A stretch of 64,000 nt of DNA from Elioraea tepida (GCF_019203965.1 NZ_CP076448.1:2433001-2497000); one strand, 5' to 3'. Shown: positions 8,418 through 18,017, counted from the stretch's first letter. Numbers and translations: made by a program. Notes: generated by a model not told the origin, from the sequence alone.

Positions 8418-8879
8418 GATGGTGCCTTCCTGACCCATCGCCGGGATGCGACCGTGACGGTGACACGGGGTGCGACAAGGCCGCCGTCTCGCGTTGCGAC
8501 CCGGAGCTTGTCCTGAGGCGGTAAACGGGTCGTGCGATGCGGCTCTGCCCCGCGTAGAGGCGCCGAGTGACGCCGCGCTTGGCGTGGCGGTTTCGCGTCA
8601 TCGGGGTCTCGGCACGGTGCCTCGGTCGTTCAGGTGCCGCCTGCTCAAGCGCTGTGGCCCCCGGACACCTGCCGTCCCGAAGCCCCCGTGGGCGAGCATG
8701 ATGACGGGGTTGCTTTTGCACCGTTCCCTCAGCGCGTCGTTGTTCGAGCGGTTGACCTTCCGCGGAGGGGCTGAGGCGGAGTGATGGGCAGGCGAGGGGG
8801 GTTGCCACGGCGGTGGAGCGTGACGCTGCCTGAGCACGTTCGAGCGTGCGGGCGCCAGCGCAGGCTGGAGCCCGGCCGC
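8418..8879. other. intergenic region without a recognisable gene
   Basis: This 462-nt region lies between the 3' ends of the Fnr-type gene (plus) and the minus-strand transporter operon. Short open frames exist on both strands (for example plus 8470-8784, minus 8598-8837), but none has a recognisable protein family or a good ribosome site. No clear terminator hairpin was found. It may be decayed coding sequence. Confidence 0.4.
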
Positions 8880-9854
8880 TCAGCCGAGCGCGTGCTCGTT
8901 GATGCAGGCCACGCGCCTGGCCGGGCCATGTGGCGCGAGAGGTGGCACTGTCTCGGCGCAATCCGCTCGGGCGTGCAGGCAACGCTTGCGGAAGACGCAG
9001 CCCGAGGGCGGATCGGACGGGCTCGGCGGCTCGCCCGACAGCAGGATGCGCCTGGTTCGCCGTGCAGGATCGAGCCGGGGTGTGGCCGAGAGCAGGGCGC
9101 GCGTGTACGGGTGCGCAGGGGCCTCGAACACCGCCCGCACCGGTCCCTCCTCCATCACCCGGCCGAGATACATCACCACCACGCGGTCGCAGAGGTGCCG
9201 CACCACGTGCAGGTCGTGGCTGATCAGCAGCAAGGTCAGCCCGAGCCGTGCCCGCAGCTCGTCGAGCAGTGTGAGGATCTGCGCCTGGATCGAGACGTCG
9301 AGCGCGCTCACCGGCTCGTCGGCGACCAGGAAGGCGGGTTGGACCGCAAGCGCGCGGGCGATGCCGATGCGCTGTCGCTGCCCGCCGGAGAACTCGTGCG
9401 GGAAACGCCGCGCATGGGCCGGTTCGAGCCCGACCTGGCGCAGCAGCGCATCGACCCGCGCGGCGCGCTCGGCAGCGGGAACGAGGCCGTGGATCGCAAG
9501 CCCGTCGGCGATCTGCGCGCCCACCCGCCGCCGCGGGTCGAGGCTGCCGAACGGGTCCTGGAACACGATCTGCAGGTGCCGGCGCAGCCGGCGCCACTCC
9601 GCGCGCGAGACGCCGGCGATCGGGCGCCCCTCGAACAGGATCCGCCCCTCGCTCGGCGGCGTCAGCCCGAGCAGCAGCCGCCCCAGCGTGCTCTTGCCGG
9701 AACCGGATTCGCCGACGACGCCCACCGCCGCGCCGCGCGGGATCGCGAGATCGACGCCGCGCACGGCGTGCACCGGCCGGCCGCGGCGGAACAGGCCACC
9801 GCCCCGGAAGGTCTTGGAGACCCCGACGGCCTCGATCAGTGGCCCGCTGGTCAT
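8880..9854 (-). CDS. peptide-type ABC transporter ATP-binding protein (DppF/OppF-like)
   Basis: A 324-residue cytoplasmic ATPase of the peptide/nickel/opine ABC family. Walker A is GESGSGKST (about residues 49-57), the Q-loop is in FQDPFGSLDP, the signature is FSGGQRQRIG, Walker B is FLVADEPVSALD and the switch is LLISHD. The C-terminal oligopeptide-family extension with cysteines (GCVFRKRCLHARADC) is present. It is the last gene of the minus operon and overlaps the preceding fused gene by ATGA (9851-9854). It would pair with the ATPase half of that fusion. Confidence 0.94.
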   Translation of the reverse strand: MTSGPLIEAVGVSKTFRGGGLFRRGRPVHAVRGVDLAIPRGAAVGVVGESGSGKSTLGRLLLGLTPPSEGRILFEGRPIAGVSRAEWRRLRRHLQIVFQDPFGSLDPRRRVGAQIADGLAIHGLVPAAERAARVDALLRQVGLEPAHARRFPHEFSGGQRQRIGIARALAVQPAFLVADEPVSALDVSIQAQILTLLDELRARLGLTLLLISHDLHVVRHLCDRVVVMYLGRVMEEGPVRAVFEAPAHPYTRALLSATPRLDPARRTRRILLSGEPPSPSDPPSGCVFRKRCLHARADCAETVPPLAPHGPARRVACINEHALG

Positions 9855-11683
9855 GCCGACGCGGTCTCGCCCCGCATGACATCGAGGCGCACGCAGCGCA
9901 CGTGCCGACCCTCCTGCGGCGCGAGCGGTGCAACCCCCGCCGCGCAGGCAGGAGCGGCATGCGGACAGCGCGGCGCGAAGCGGCAGCCGGGCGGCAGGGC
10001 ATGCGGCGGCGGCACCGTGCCGGGAATGGCCTCGGGCTTTGCCTCACCCTCTGGCACAGCGGCGAGCAGCGCGCGCGTGTAGGGATGGAGGGGCCGCGCG
10101 AACACCGACGCCGTGTCGCCCTGCTCGACCACCTGGCCGGCATACATCACGACCACACGGTCGGCGATCTCGGCCACGAGGCCGAGATTGTGGGTAATGA
10201 AGACGACCGCCATGCCGGTCTCGCGCCGGAGATCGGCGAGCAGGTCCAGGATCTGCGCCTGCACCGTCACGTCGAGCGCCGTGGTGGGTTCGTCGGCGAT
10301 CAACAGGCGCGGCTTGTTGGCGATCGCGATCGCGATCATCACGCGCTGGCGCATTCCGCCTGACATCTCGTGCGGGAAGGCCCGGCTCCGCCGCTCCGGG
10401 TCGGCGATGCCGACGCGTCGGAACAGTGCCACCGCCTCGCGGCGCGCCGCCGCCGCGGTGATCGGCCGATGCGCCAGGATCGCCTCCGCCACCTGGTCGC
10501 CGGTGCGGTGAACCGGGTTGAGGCTGCTCATCGGGTCCTGGAACACCATCGCGATGGCGTTGCCGCGCAACTGCCTGAGCGCCGTCTCGTGAAGACGCAG
10601 AAGGTCAACGCCGTCGAACCAGGCCGCACCGGCGGCGACGCGCGCGGCCGGCGGCAGGAGCCCCATCACGGCGGCCGCCGTCAGCGACTTGCCCGATCCC
10701 GACTCGCCGACGATCGCCACCGTCTCACCAGGGCCCACGGCCAGGGAGACGTCCTCGACCGGCCGGATCACCCCGGCCGGCGTATCGATCTCGACCGTCA
10801 GCCCCTCCACCTTCAGAACGGCGTCAGAGCGCGGAGGCGGCAGGAGGCCGGGCAGCACGCGGTCGATCGCGCGCAGCCGGACGGCCGCGGCGGTTCGGGG
10901 GTCAACCCAGTCCCGAAGCGCGTCGCACAGAAGGTTCATCGCAAGGATGGTGACGGTCAGCGCCGCGCAGGGCCAGAGCAGCAGGAGCGGGGCCTGCGCC
11001 ATCGTCGCGCGCGCCCCGCGGATCATGAGCCCCCAGGAGGGTTCGGGCGGGACCACGCCGAGGCCGAGAAAGGAGAGCCCGCTCTCCAGCACCACCGCTG
11101 CCGCGACCGCGAGCGACAGCTGCACCAGGATCGGCCCGGCGACGTTCGGCAGCACCGTGACGAGGAGGATGCGCAAAGGACCCGCGCCGAGCGCGCGAAC
11201 CGCCTCGACGTAGTCGTGGCTGCGTGCCGACAGGACCTCGGCGTAGGTCACCCGCACAAAGCCCGGCAGGAACAGGATCGACAGCACCAGGATCAGCGTG
11301 GCCGTCCCAGGCCCGAGCAGCGTGACGACGAGAAGCGCGAGCAGGATCGGCGGGAAGCAGAGCACGATGTCCATACTGCGCAGCGCGAGGAGCTCACCGA
11401 GACCGCGGAACCAGCCGCCCAGCAGCCCGAGCAGCGTGCCGAGCGCGCAGGCGATGCCGGCCGAGGCGAAGGCGACTGTGAGCGAGGCGCGCGCGCCCCA
11501 GATCAGGCGCGAGAGTACGTCGCGGCCGAACTCGTCGCGCCCGAGCGGGCTGCCCGGGCCGGGGCCGGAAAGGCGTCGGGCGACGTCCTGTCGCACCGGG
11601 TCGGGAAGGTCCAGGAGCGGCGCGGCAAGCGCGATCAGCACGATCGCCGCGACCAGCGCCCCCGGAACCGCAAGCCGCCTCAC
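9851..11683 (-). CDS. fused peptide-type ABC permease and ATP-binding protein (DppC-DppD-like)
   Basis: A single 610-residue reading frame joins two subunits that are normally separate. Residues about 1-262 are a DppC-type permease with its membrane helices, the LGRDEFGRDVLSR motif and the EAA loop (EAVRALGAGPL, about 160-170). A linker of about 25 residues follows. Residues about 289-610 are a DppD-type ATPase with Walker A GESGSGKS (326-333), MSGGMRQRVM signature, LIADEPTTALD Walker B and a C-terminal cysteine-containing extension. The GTG start at 11683 overlaps the dppB-like stop (GTGA). Permease/ATPase fusions are known in this transporter family, so an assembly frameshift is not needed to explain it. 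The substrate is probably a peptide-like or amino-acid-derived compound. Confidence 0.93.
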   Translation of the reverse strand: MRRLAVPGALVAAIVLIALAAPLLDLPDPVRQDVARRLSGPGPGSPLGRDEFGRDVLSRLIWGARASLTVAFASAGIACALGTLLGLLGGWFRGLGELLALRSMDIVLCFPPILLALLVVTLLGPGTATLILVLSILFLPGFVRVTYAEVLSARSHDYVEAVRALGAGPLRILLVTVLPNVAGPILVQLSLAVAAAVVLESGLSFLGLGVVPPEPSWGLMIRGARATMAQAPLLLLWPCAALTVTILAMNLLCDALRDWVDPRTAAAVRLRAIDRVLPGLLPPPRSDAVLKVEGLTVEIDTPAGVIRPVEDVSLAVGPGETVAIVGESGSGKSLTAAAVMGLLPPAARVAAGAAWFDGVDLLRLHETALRQLRGNAIAMVFQDPMSSLNPVHRTGDQVAEAILAHRPITAAAARREAVALFRRVGIADPERRSRAFPHEMSGGMRQRVMIAIAIANKPRLLIADEPTTALDVTVQAQILDLLADLRRETGMAVVFITHNLGLVAEIADRVVVMYAGQVVEQGDTASVFARPLHPYTRALLAAVPEGEAKPEAIPGTVPPPHALPPGCRFAPRCPHAAPACAAGVAPLAPQEGRHVRCVRLDVMRGETASA

Positions 11684-12633
11684 GCGTGCCGGATCCTCGG
11701 GTCGAGCGCGGCGTAGACCAGGTCCATCACCAGGTTGAGCGCGACGAACAGCACCGAGATGGTCAGCACGATGCCGATCACCATCGGGTAGTCGCGCGCC
11801 TCCACCGCCTTGAGCAGCGGCGTCGACAGGCCGGGCCAGTTGAACACGTATTCGACCAGCACCGTGCCGCCGAGCAGCGTGCCCATGTGCAGCGCGAGCA
11901 CGGTCAGCACGGGGATGATGGCGTTGCGCACGACGTGGTGGACCAGGATGCGCGCGGGCGACAGCCCCTTGGCGCGCGCGGTACGCACGAAGTCGCGCGA
12001 GAGCGAATCGAGCACCGCCGCGCGCGTCATGCGGAACACCACCGCGACGAGGCCCTTGGCGATCGCGAGCGCAGGCATGGTCAGGAGCGTCAGGTGCTGC
12101 CACGGGTCCCGCGCCAGCGGCACGTAGCCGCCAGCGGGCATCCAGCGCAGCCACTGCGCGAACACCAGCACCAGCAGCGTGCCGACGACGAAGATCGGCA
12201 CCGCGAGCAGAAGCGCGGCCGTGGCGCTGGTCGCGCGGTCGAACACCGTGCCGCGCCTCAGCGCCGCCTCCGTGCCGACGGGAATGCCGATCATGACCGC
12301 GAGAACGGCACCGGCCGCGATCAGCTCGAGCGTGCGCGGCAGGCGCAGCAACACCTCGTCCATGACCGGATGGTCGTCGATCATCGAGGTGCCGAGATCG
12401 CCGCGTGCGAGCCGGCCGAGGAAGTCGCCGTACTGCACGAGGAATGGGCGGTCGAGGCCGAGCCGCTCGCGCAGCTCGGCCACAGCCGCCGGATCGGGCG
12501 CCACCCCGCCTGAGCTGAGCAGGAGCTCGGCGGGATCGCCCGGAACCAGATGGATCACCGTGAACACCACGGTCGCGACGGTCCAGATCAGCACAAGGCT
12601 GACCACGACGCGCCGGGCCGCCCACAGTAGCAT
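11680..12633 (-). CDS. peptide-type ABC transporter permease (DppB-like)
   Basis: A 317-residue inner-membrane permease with about six hydrophobic helices. It has the family N-terminus (RRVVVSLVLIW), the conserved VIHLVPGDPAELLL region, and the EAA loop RTARAKGLSPARILVHHVVRNA. Its start is 7 nt after the stop of the binding-protein gene, and its end overlaps the fused permease/ATPase. It forms the membrane channel with the DppC half of that fusion. Confidence 0.94.
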   Translation of the reverse strand: MLLWAARRVVVSLVLIWTVATVVFTVIHLVPGDPAELLLSSGGVAPDPAAVAELRERLGLDRPFLVQYGDFLGRLARGDLGTSMIDDHPVMDEVLLRLPRTLELIAAGAVLAVMIGIPVGTEAALRRGTVFDRATSATAALLLAVPIFVVGTLLVLVFAQWLRWMPAGGYVPLARDPWQHLTLLTMPALAIAKGLVAVVFRMTRAAVLDSLSRDFVRTARAKGLSPARILVHHVVRNAIIPVLTVLALHMGTLLGGTVLVEYVFNWPGLSTPLLKAVEARDYPMVIGIVLTISVLFVALNLVMDLVYAALDPRIRHA

Positions 12634-12640
12634 CGGCTGA

Positions 12641-14170
12641 TCAGCCGATCGACGCCTCCTCGAGCGTGATGCCGGAGTAGAAGTTCAGCGCGCCGCCGAG
12701 CGCCTTGAACCCCTTCACCTCGGGCGTCATCGCGTAGCCCTGGCTGCGCCAGGCGAGGCCGACGATCGGCGCCTCGGCGAGCGCGATCCTCTGCAGCTCG
12801 GCGTAGATCGCGCGCCGCTTGCCTCCGTCGAACTCGGCACGACCCGCTGCGAGGAGCTCCTCGATTCGGGGCACGCGCAGCCCGAAACTGCGGACGAACG
12901 AGGGGGCGAGCGAGCCGTCGATCAGCGTGCTCAGCCCGTCCGGGTCGTTGTTCTCGGTCGTCGTGCCCATCACAGCGATGTCGTACTGGCCGCGGTTGCC
13001 GAGGGTGACGCGCGTCGCCCAGTCGGGCAGGCGGAGTTCGGCCTGGATCCCCACCGCGGCGAGGTTCTGCTGCACCACTTCGGCGGTGTCCTTGTGCATT
13101 CCGTATTGCGCCGTCGCGAGGATGCTGGTGGTGAACCCGTTGGGCACCCCCGCCTCGGCGAGCAGGGCGCGTGCGCGCGCGGGGTCATAGCGCCAGCCCG
13201 AAGCGAGCTCCGGGTCGTGGAAGGCGCTGCCCGGCATCAAGGGCAGCCCCTCGAGCGGCGAGCCGCGGCCGAAGAACGCTGCCTTGACGATCTCCTCGCG
13301 CTTGATCGCATGCGCGATCGCGCGGCGGATGCGCGCATCGCCGAGATGGGGCCGCGTCGCGTTGAACACGAGGTACATGAACGGGCCGTCGGTCGCGTCC
13401 AGCCTGAGCTTCGGATCGGCCTCGATCGAGGCCATGGCCTGCCAGGGCACGTACTCGATCAGGTCGACGTCGCCTGCCTGCAGGGCGGCCACGCGCAGGT
13501 TTTCGTCGGCATAGGCGACCATTCGGATGCCGCGCAGCCTCGGAAGGCCGGGTTTGTAGTAACGGTCGAACGCTTCGAGATCGAGCGAGACGCCGCGCTC
13601 CTGCCCCTTCAGCACGAAGGGGCCGGCACCGACCGGCAGGCTGCCTGCGCCGGTCGGCGAGCGCGGCGAGACCATCATCATGTGGTAGCTCGCGAACCAG
13701 AGCGGCAGCGTGACCATCGGCTCCGCCGTGACGATCCGCACGGTGCGCGCGTCGGGCGTCTCGATCCGTGCGATCCGCTGCGCCTGGGCCCGATGATAGG
13801 CGGTCGAGCGTTCCGATGCCATCTGCTCAAGGTTCCAGCGGATGTCCTCGGCGGTGACGCGGTCGCCGTTCTGGAACAGCGCGTTCTCGCGGAGCCGGAA
13901 CGTCCAGCTGGTCGGGCTGTCGTTGCTCCAGGCCTCGGCGAGCTCGCCGCGCAACGAACCGTCCGGTGCGAAGGAGACGAGGCCGCGATGGATCAGAAGC
14001 TTCACGGTCGCCGCCGCTGTGCCGGTGTTCACCCAGGGCTGGATGCTCGGCGGAAAGGAGGAGAGGCCGAAACGCAGCACGCCGGTCTGGCGCTGCGCCC
14101 GCGCCGGCCATGCCCGCAAGAACGGCAGCGCCGCGCCGGCGGCAAGGAGTGAACGACGGGTCGGTGTCAT
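12641..14170 (-). CDS. peptide-type ABC transporter substrate-binding protein (family 5)
   Basis: A 509-residue periplasmic receptor of solute-binding family 5 (DppA/OppA type). The N-terminus TPTRRSLLAAGAALPF has the twin arginine and hydrophobic core of a Tat-type signal, cleaved near PARAQ. The family features LAEAWSNDSPTSWTFRLRENALF and RIRRAIAHAIKREEIVKAAF are clear. It lies between hyuB (45 nt upstream) and the permease gene, so the ligand is probably the substrate or precursor of the hydantoinase-type enzyme. This is inference from context. Confidence 0.93.
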   Translation of the reverse strand: MTPTRRSLLAAGAALPFLRAWPARAQRQTGVLRFGLSSFPPSIQPWVNTGTAAATVKLLIHRGLVSFAPDGSLRGELAEAWSNDSPTSWTFRLRENALFQNGDRVTAEDIRWNLEQMASERSTAYHRAQAQRIARIETPDARTVRIVTAEPMVTLPLWFASYHMMMVSPRSPTGAGSLPVGAGPFVLKGQERGVSLDLEAFDRYYKPGLPRLRGIRMVAYADENLRVAALQAGDVDLIEYVPWQAMASIEADPKLRLDATDGPFMYLVFNATRPHLGDARIRRAIAHAIKREEIVKAAFFGRGSPLEGLPLMPGSAFHDPELASGWRYDPARARALLAEAGVPNGFTTSILATAQYGMHKDTAEVVQQNLAAVGIQAELRLPDWATRVTLGNRGQYDIAVMGTTTENNDPDGLSTLIDGSLAPSFVRSFGLRVPRIEELLAAGRAEFDGGKRRAIYAELQRIALAEAPIVGLAWRSQGYAMTPEVKGFKALGGALNFYSGITLEEASIG

Positions 14171-14215
14171 GGTCGTCTCCCTTGGTGGTGTTCACGGGCC
14201 GGGCCGGCCGGGAGG

Positions 14216-15865
14216 CTAGCCGGCGCCGTAAATCGCCCGCGCCTCGGCCGCGCTGAGGCGGCCCTCGCGGATGTCGCGCTCGACCGCCGCCCGGTCGCGT
14301 CCCGCCGGCGGCCCGTAGCCGCCGCCTCCCGGGGTGATGATCTCCACCCATTGGCCCGGGCGCAATGTCCCGTTGCCGAAATGGAAGGGCTCGACGCCGG
14401 GGCCGAACACGAAGCGGCCCTTGCCACCCGGAAGGCCGCCCCGGAGGCCCCAGGGCGCCGAGCGTAGCCGCGCGCCGTCGAGCCGGAGCCGGCACTCTGC
14501 CTCGGCGCGATAGACGCGGCGCAGCCCCATCCCGCCGCGATGGGTGCCGGGCCCGCCCGAGCCCTCGACCAGCTCGTAGCGCAACACGGTCAGCGGATAC
14601 TCGGTCTCCAGCGCCTCGACCGGCAGGTTGGACGTGTTGGTCGTGTGCACGTGCACGCCGTCGAGCCCGTCCTTGGTCGCGCGCGCGCCGAAGCCGCCGC
14701 CGATCGTCTCGAGATAGACCCAGGGCTCGCCCGTCCCGGGCTGGCGGCCGACGAAGCTCGCGACGAAGCAGGCACCGTTGTGCGCGGCCGTGACGCGCTC
14801 GGGCACGGCCTGGGCGAGCGCGCCGTGGATCAGGTCGACCACGCGCTGGCAGGTCGAGAGCCGAGCGTTCACCGCCGCCGGGTGGACGCAGTTCACAACG
14901 CTGCCTTCACGGGCGGTGACGATCAGCGGGCGGGCGAGGCCGGCATTCGGGAGGATGGTCGGATCGACCACCGTCTTGACGGCGTAATAGACGGTCGCGA
15001 GCAGGGCGGTGTAGGTCATGTTGATCCCGGCGCGCACCTGGTCCGGCCCGTCGAAATGCAGGCGCATCGTGTCGCCGTTGACTTCGAGCTCGATCGAGAG
15101 CGCGAGCTCCCCCTCGATTTCGGGGCTGTCGTGCACGTCCTCGAAGCGCCAGACGCCGTCGGGGATCGCGGCGATGCCGGCGCGCATCTTGCGTTCGGCG
15201 TAGTCGAGCAGCGCGGCGCCGGCCGCGAGAACCGTCTCGGTTCCGTACTTAGCGCACAGCGCCTGCATCCGGGCGACGCCGAGCCGGTTCGCCGCCATCT
15301 GCGCACGCAGGTCGGAGAGGCGCTCGCGCGGCACCTGGCAGTTCAGCAGGATCAGCTCCTGGATGTCCTCCTGCAGCCGGCCTTCACGGTAGAGCCGGAT
15401 CGGCGGGATTCGAAGCCCTTCTTGATAGATGTGGGCGTGGCCGCGATCGGCGAAGTCGGCGTGATGCGCGAGATTGACGGCCCAGGCGACGAGGCGGCCA
15501 GCGACGAAGATCGGCTCGGCGAGCACGATGTCGGGCAGGTGCGTGCCGCCGCCCTCGTACGCGTCGTTGCCGACGAAGACGTCGCCGGGGCGGATCTGCT
15601 CGAGCGGGTGGCGCTTGAGGATTCGCTCGATCACGCCGATGAAGCTGCCCAGGTGGATCGGGATGTGCTCGGCCTGGCAGAGCGTGCGGCCCTCGATGTC
15701 GAACAGGGCGGTCGAGCAGTCGCGCCGCTCCTTGATGTTGGTCGAGTAGGAGGCGCGCACGAGGGTCTCGCCCATCTCCTCGACGATCGAGGAGAGTGCC
15801 GAGCCGATCACCTCGACCGTGATCGGATCGACCTTCGGACGGCCGATGTCGAGCGTCACGTTCAT
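14216..15865 (-). CDS. hydantoinase B / 5-oxoprolinase family subunit
   Basis: A 549-residue HyuB-type subunit of the ATP-dependent hydantoinase/oxoprolinase/acetophenone-carboxylase superfamily. The family start (DPITVEVIGSALSSIVEEMGETLVRASYS), the metal-site region FVGNDAYEGGGTHLPDI and NLAHHADF, and the glycine-rich end ITPGGGGYGPP are visible. It overlaps hyuA by ATGA (15862-15865), as expected for subunits of one complex. The complex typically opens a cyclic amide (N-methylhydantoin, hydantoin, oxoproline) at the cost of ATP. The specific substrate cannot be read from sequence. Confidence 0.93.
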   Translation of the reverse strand: MNVTLDIGRPKVDPITVEVIGSALSSIVEEMGETLVRASYSTNIKERRDCSTALFDIEGRTLCQAEHIPIHLGSFIGVIERILKRHPLEQIRPGDVFVGNDAYEGGGTHLPDIVLAEPIFVAGRLVAWAVNLAHHADFADRGHAHIYQEGLRIPPIRLYREGRLQEDIQELILLNCQVPRERLSDLRAQMAANRLGVARMQALCAKYGTETVLAAGAALLDYAERKMRAGIAAIPDGVWRFEDVHDSPEIEGELALSIELEVNGDTMRLHFDGPDQVRAGINMTYTALLATVYYAVKTVVDPTILPNAGLARPLIVTAREGSVVNCVHPAAVNARLSTCQRVVDLIHGALAQAVPERVTAAHNGACFVASFVGRQPGTGEPWVYLETIGGGFGARATKDGLDGVHVHTTNTSNLPVEALETEYPLTVLRYELVEGSGGPGTHRGGMGLRRVYRAEAECRLRLDGARLRSAPWGLRGGLPGGKGRFVFGPGVEPFHFGNGTLRPGQWVEIITPGGGGYGPPAGRDRAAVERDIREGRLSAAEARAIYGAG

Positions 15866-17916
15866 GCCGTGGCCTCCAGGATCAAGTTTTCGTAGCCGTC
15901 CACGCGCGCCGCCATGCCGGGCAGAACGAGCGTGGTCGAGTCCATCTGCTCGACGATCGCGGGGCCCGCGATCCGGTTGCCCGGGACCAGGCGGTCGCGG
16001 GCATAGACCGGGACCGAGACGAAGCCGCCCGCCTCCGGCAGCCAGACGTCGCGCACGCCCTCGCGTGCGGCGCCCGCATCCTCTGGCCCGGGCGGTCGCG
16101 CAGTGAACGAGGCCTTGCGCACCAGCCCCGTGGCCTCGATGCGGAAGGTGACGAGCTGCACCGGCTCGCCCTCGGCGACGAAGCCGTAGACCCGGCGGTG
16201 CTCGGCGGCGAACCCGTTCGCGAGGAAAGCGAGCGTCGAGGAATCGAAGGGCCCGTCCGGCAGCGCGACGGGCAGCTCGTAGTTCTGCCCGGCGTAGCGC
16301 ATGTCGATGCTGCGCGCCACTCGGCGTGCCTCGGCGGGGATGCCTTCGAGGTCGAACCACGCGGCGGCCTGCGCGGCAAGCGTCTCGAACGCCTCGCGCA
16401 TCGGCGCGAGCGCCTCCTTGTTGAGCGGGGTCAGCCGCGTGGCAGCGAAATCGGCGCGCAGATCGGTCAAGAGCAGCCCGATCGCGCACAGGATTCCCGG
16501 GTTGCGCGGCACCAGAACGCGACGGATCTCGAGCTCGCGTGCAAGCCGCGCCGCGTGCAACGGGCCCGCGCCGCCGAACGCCATCAGCGTGTAGTCGCGC
16601 GGATCGTGGCCGCGCTGCACGCTGATCACGCGGATCGCCTTCGCCATGTTGGCGGTGACGACCGAGAGGATGCCCTGCGCGGTCTCCATCGTCTCCATGC
16701 CAAGCCGCCTCGCCAGCCGCTCGATCGCGGCGATCGCGCGGTCGCGCCGGATCGGCATCCGCCCGCCGAGCAGATGCGTCGGATGCAGCGTGCCGAGCAC
16801 CACATTCGCGTCCGTCACAGTCGGCGCGTCGTTGCCGCGATCGTAACAGACCGGCCCCGGATCGGCGCCGGCGCTGCGCGGGCCGACCTTCAGCAGGCCG
16901 CCGCTGTCCACATGGGCGATCGAGCCGCCGCCCGCGCCCACCGTGTGGATGTCGAGCGTCGGCGCCTTGATCGGATAGCCGTGGACGATGCTCTCGCTCG
17001 CGAGCCTCGGCTCGCCGCTCTTAAGCAGCGCGACATCGGTGCTGGTGCCGCCCATGTCGAAGGTGATCAGGTCGGGGAACCCCGCCATCCGCCCGATCGC
17101 CTGGGCGCCGACCACGCCGGTGGAGGGGCCCGAGAGCACCATGCGGACCGGCAGGTTCGCCGCCGCCTCGAGCCCCATCACGCCGCCGTTCGACTGCGTC
17201 AGGTGCGGCCTCGCCGTCATGCCGAGCGCGGCCAGACGGTCGGCGAGCCGGCGGATGTATCCCTGCATCACCGGGCCGAGATACGCGTTCACCACGGCCG
17301 TCGAGAGGCGCTCGAACTCGCGGAACTCGGGCGCGACCTCGTGGCTTACCGAGAGGAACGCCTCGGGGAATTCCTCGGCGAGGATGCGCCGCGCGGCCCG
17401 TTCGTGCTCGGGGCGGACGAAGGCGTAGAGGAAGCAGACCGCGACCGACGCGACACCGGCCCGCTTCAGCGCGCGCGCGGCCTCGCGCACCGCGATCTCG
17501 TCGAGCCGCGTCTCGACCGTGCCGTCGTGGCGCACCCGCTCAGGCACTTCGAGCCTGAGGTCGCGCGCGACCAGCACCGGCGGCTTGTCCACCTGCAGGT
17601 CGTAGAGATCGGGACGCTTCTGCCGGCCGATCTCGAGCAGGTCGCGGAAGCCCGCGGTGGTGACGAGCCCGGTCGGCACGCCGCGATGTTGGATCAGCGC
17701 ATTGGTCGCGACCGTCGTGCCGTGCCCGAAATAGACGACGTCGCCCGGGACGCCGCCGACCCGGCGCATCCCCTCCTCCACGCCTTGGGCGATCGCGCGC
17801 GACGGATCATCCGGCGTTGAGGCGACCTTCCAGACCTCGATGCGGCCGCTCGTCTCGTCGAAGAGGCAGACATCCGTGAACGTGCCCCCGGAGTCGACGC
17901 CGACACGCCACGTCAT
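15862..17916 (-). CDS. hydantoinase A / 5-oxoprolinase family subunit
   Basis: A 684-residue HyuA-type subunit with the ASKHA-like ATP-binding fold. The first phosphate loop VGVDSGGTFTDV (about residues 6-17), the FGHGTTVATNAL motif, the second loop ITFDMGGTSTDVAL and VGAGGGSIA are all present. The ATG at 17916 is chosen because AAGGGAAG precedes it and the family motif starts five residues later. It is the first gene of the minus operon hyuA-hyuB-SBP-dppB-dppCD-dppF, tying a cyclic-amide hydrolase to a dedicated importer. Expression may be controlled through the AGCATA dyad upstream. Confidence 0.94.
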   Translation of the reverse strand: MTWRVGVDSGGTFTDVCLFDETSGRIEVWKVASTPDDPSRAIAQGVEEGMRRVGGVPGDVVYFGHGTTVATNALIQHRGVPTGLVTTAGFRDLLEIGRQKRPDLYDLQVDKPPVLVARDLRLEVPERVRHDGTVETRLDEIAVREAARALKRAGVASVAVCFLYAFVRPEHERAARRILAEEFPEAFLSVSHEVAPEFREFERLSTAVVNAYLGPVMQGYIRRLADRLAALGMTARPHLTQSNGGVMGLEAAANLPVRMVLSGPSTGVVGAQAIGRMAGFPDLITFDMGGTSTDVALLKSGEPRLASESIVHGYPIKAPTLDIHTVGAGGGSIAHVDSGGLLKVGPRSAGADPGPVCYDRGNDAPTVTDANVVLGTLHPTHLLGGRMPIRRDRAIAAIERLARRLGMETMETAQGILSVVTANMAKAIRVISVQRGHDPRDYTLMAFGGAGPLHAARLARELEIRRVLVPRNPGILCAIGLLLTDLRADFAATRLTPLNKEALAPMREAFETLAAQAAAWFDLEGIPAEARRVARSIDMRYAGQNYELPVALPDGPFDSSTLAFLANGFAAEHRRVYGFVAEGEPVQLVTFRIEATGLVRKASFTARPPGPEDAGAAREGVRDVWLPEAGGFVSVPVYARDRLVPGNRIAGPAIVEQMDSTTLVLPGMAARVDGYENLILEATA

Positions 17917-17941
17917 GCCCAAGCTTCCCTTTGGTCGGTCG

Positions 17942-17961
17942 AGCATATCATGACGTATGCT
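17942..17961. promoter_or_regulatory. candidate operator between hyuA and hutF-like gene
   Basis: AGCATA (17942-17947) and TATGCT (17956-17961) form a 6-bp inverted repeat with an 8-nt spacer in the 101-nt gap between the divergent hyuA and HutF genes. This is the only AT-rich dyad in the gap. The size suits a dimeric GntR- or LysR-type regulator. No regulator gene is adjacent, and TATGCT could equally be a -10 element. Confidence 0.35.
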
Positions 17962-18017
17962 AGCAAGGCCCCGGGGCGCGGCAAGACAGCGGGGCAAGAC
18001 AGCGGGAGCGGAACGGC

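Noticed and set aside
8470-8784. Plus-strand open frame of 104 codons
   Set aside because: It has no ribosome site, family or clear coding bias; kept only as part of the unassigned region.
14216-17916. Calling hyuA-hyuB a 5-oxoprolinase or acetophenone carboxylase
   Set aside because: The superfamily motifs do not separate these activities, so only the family name is given.
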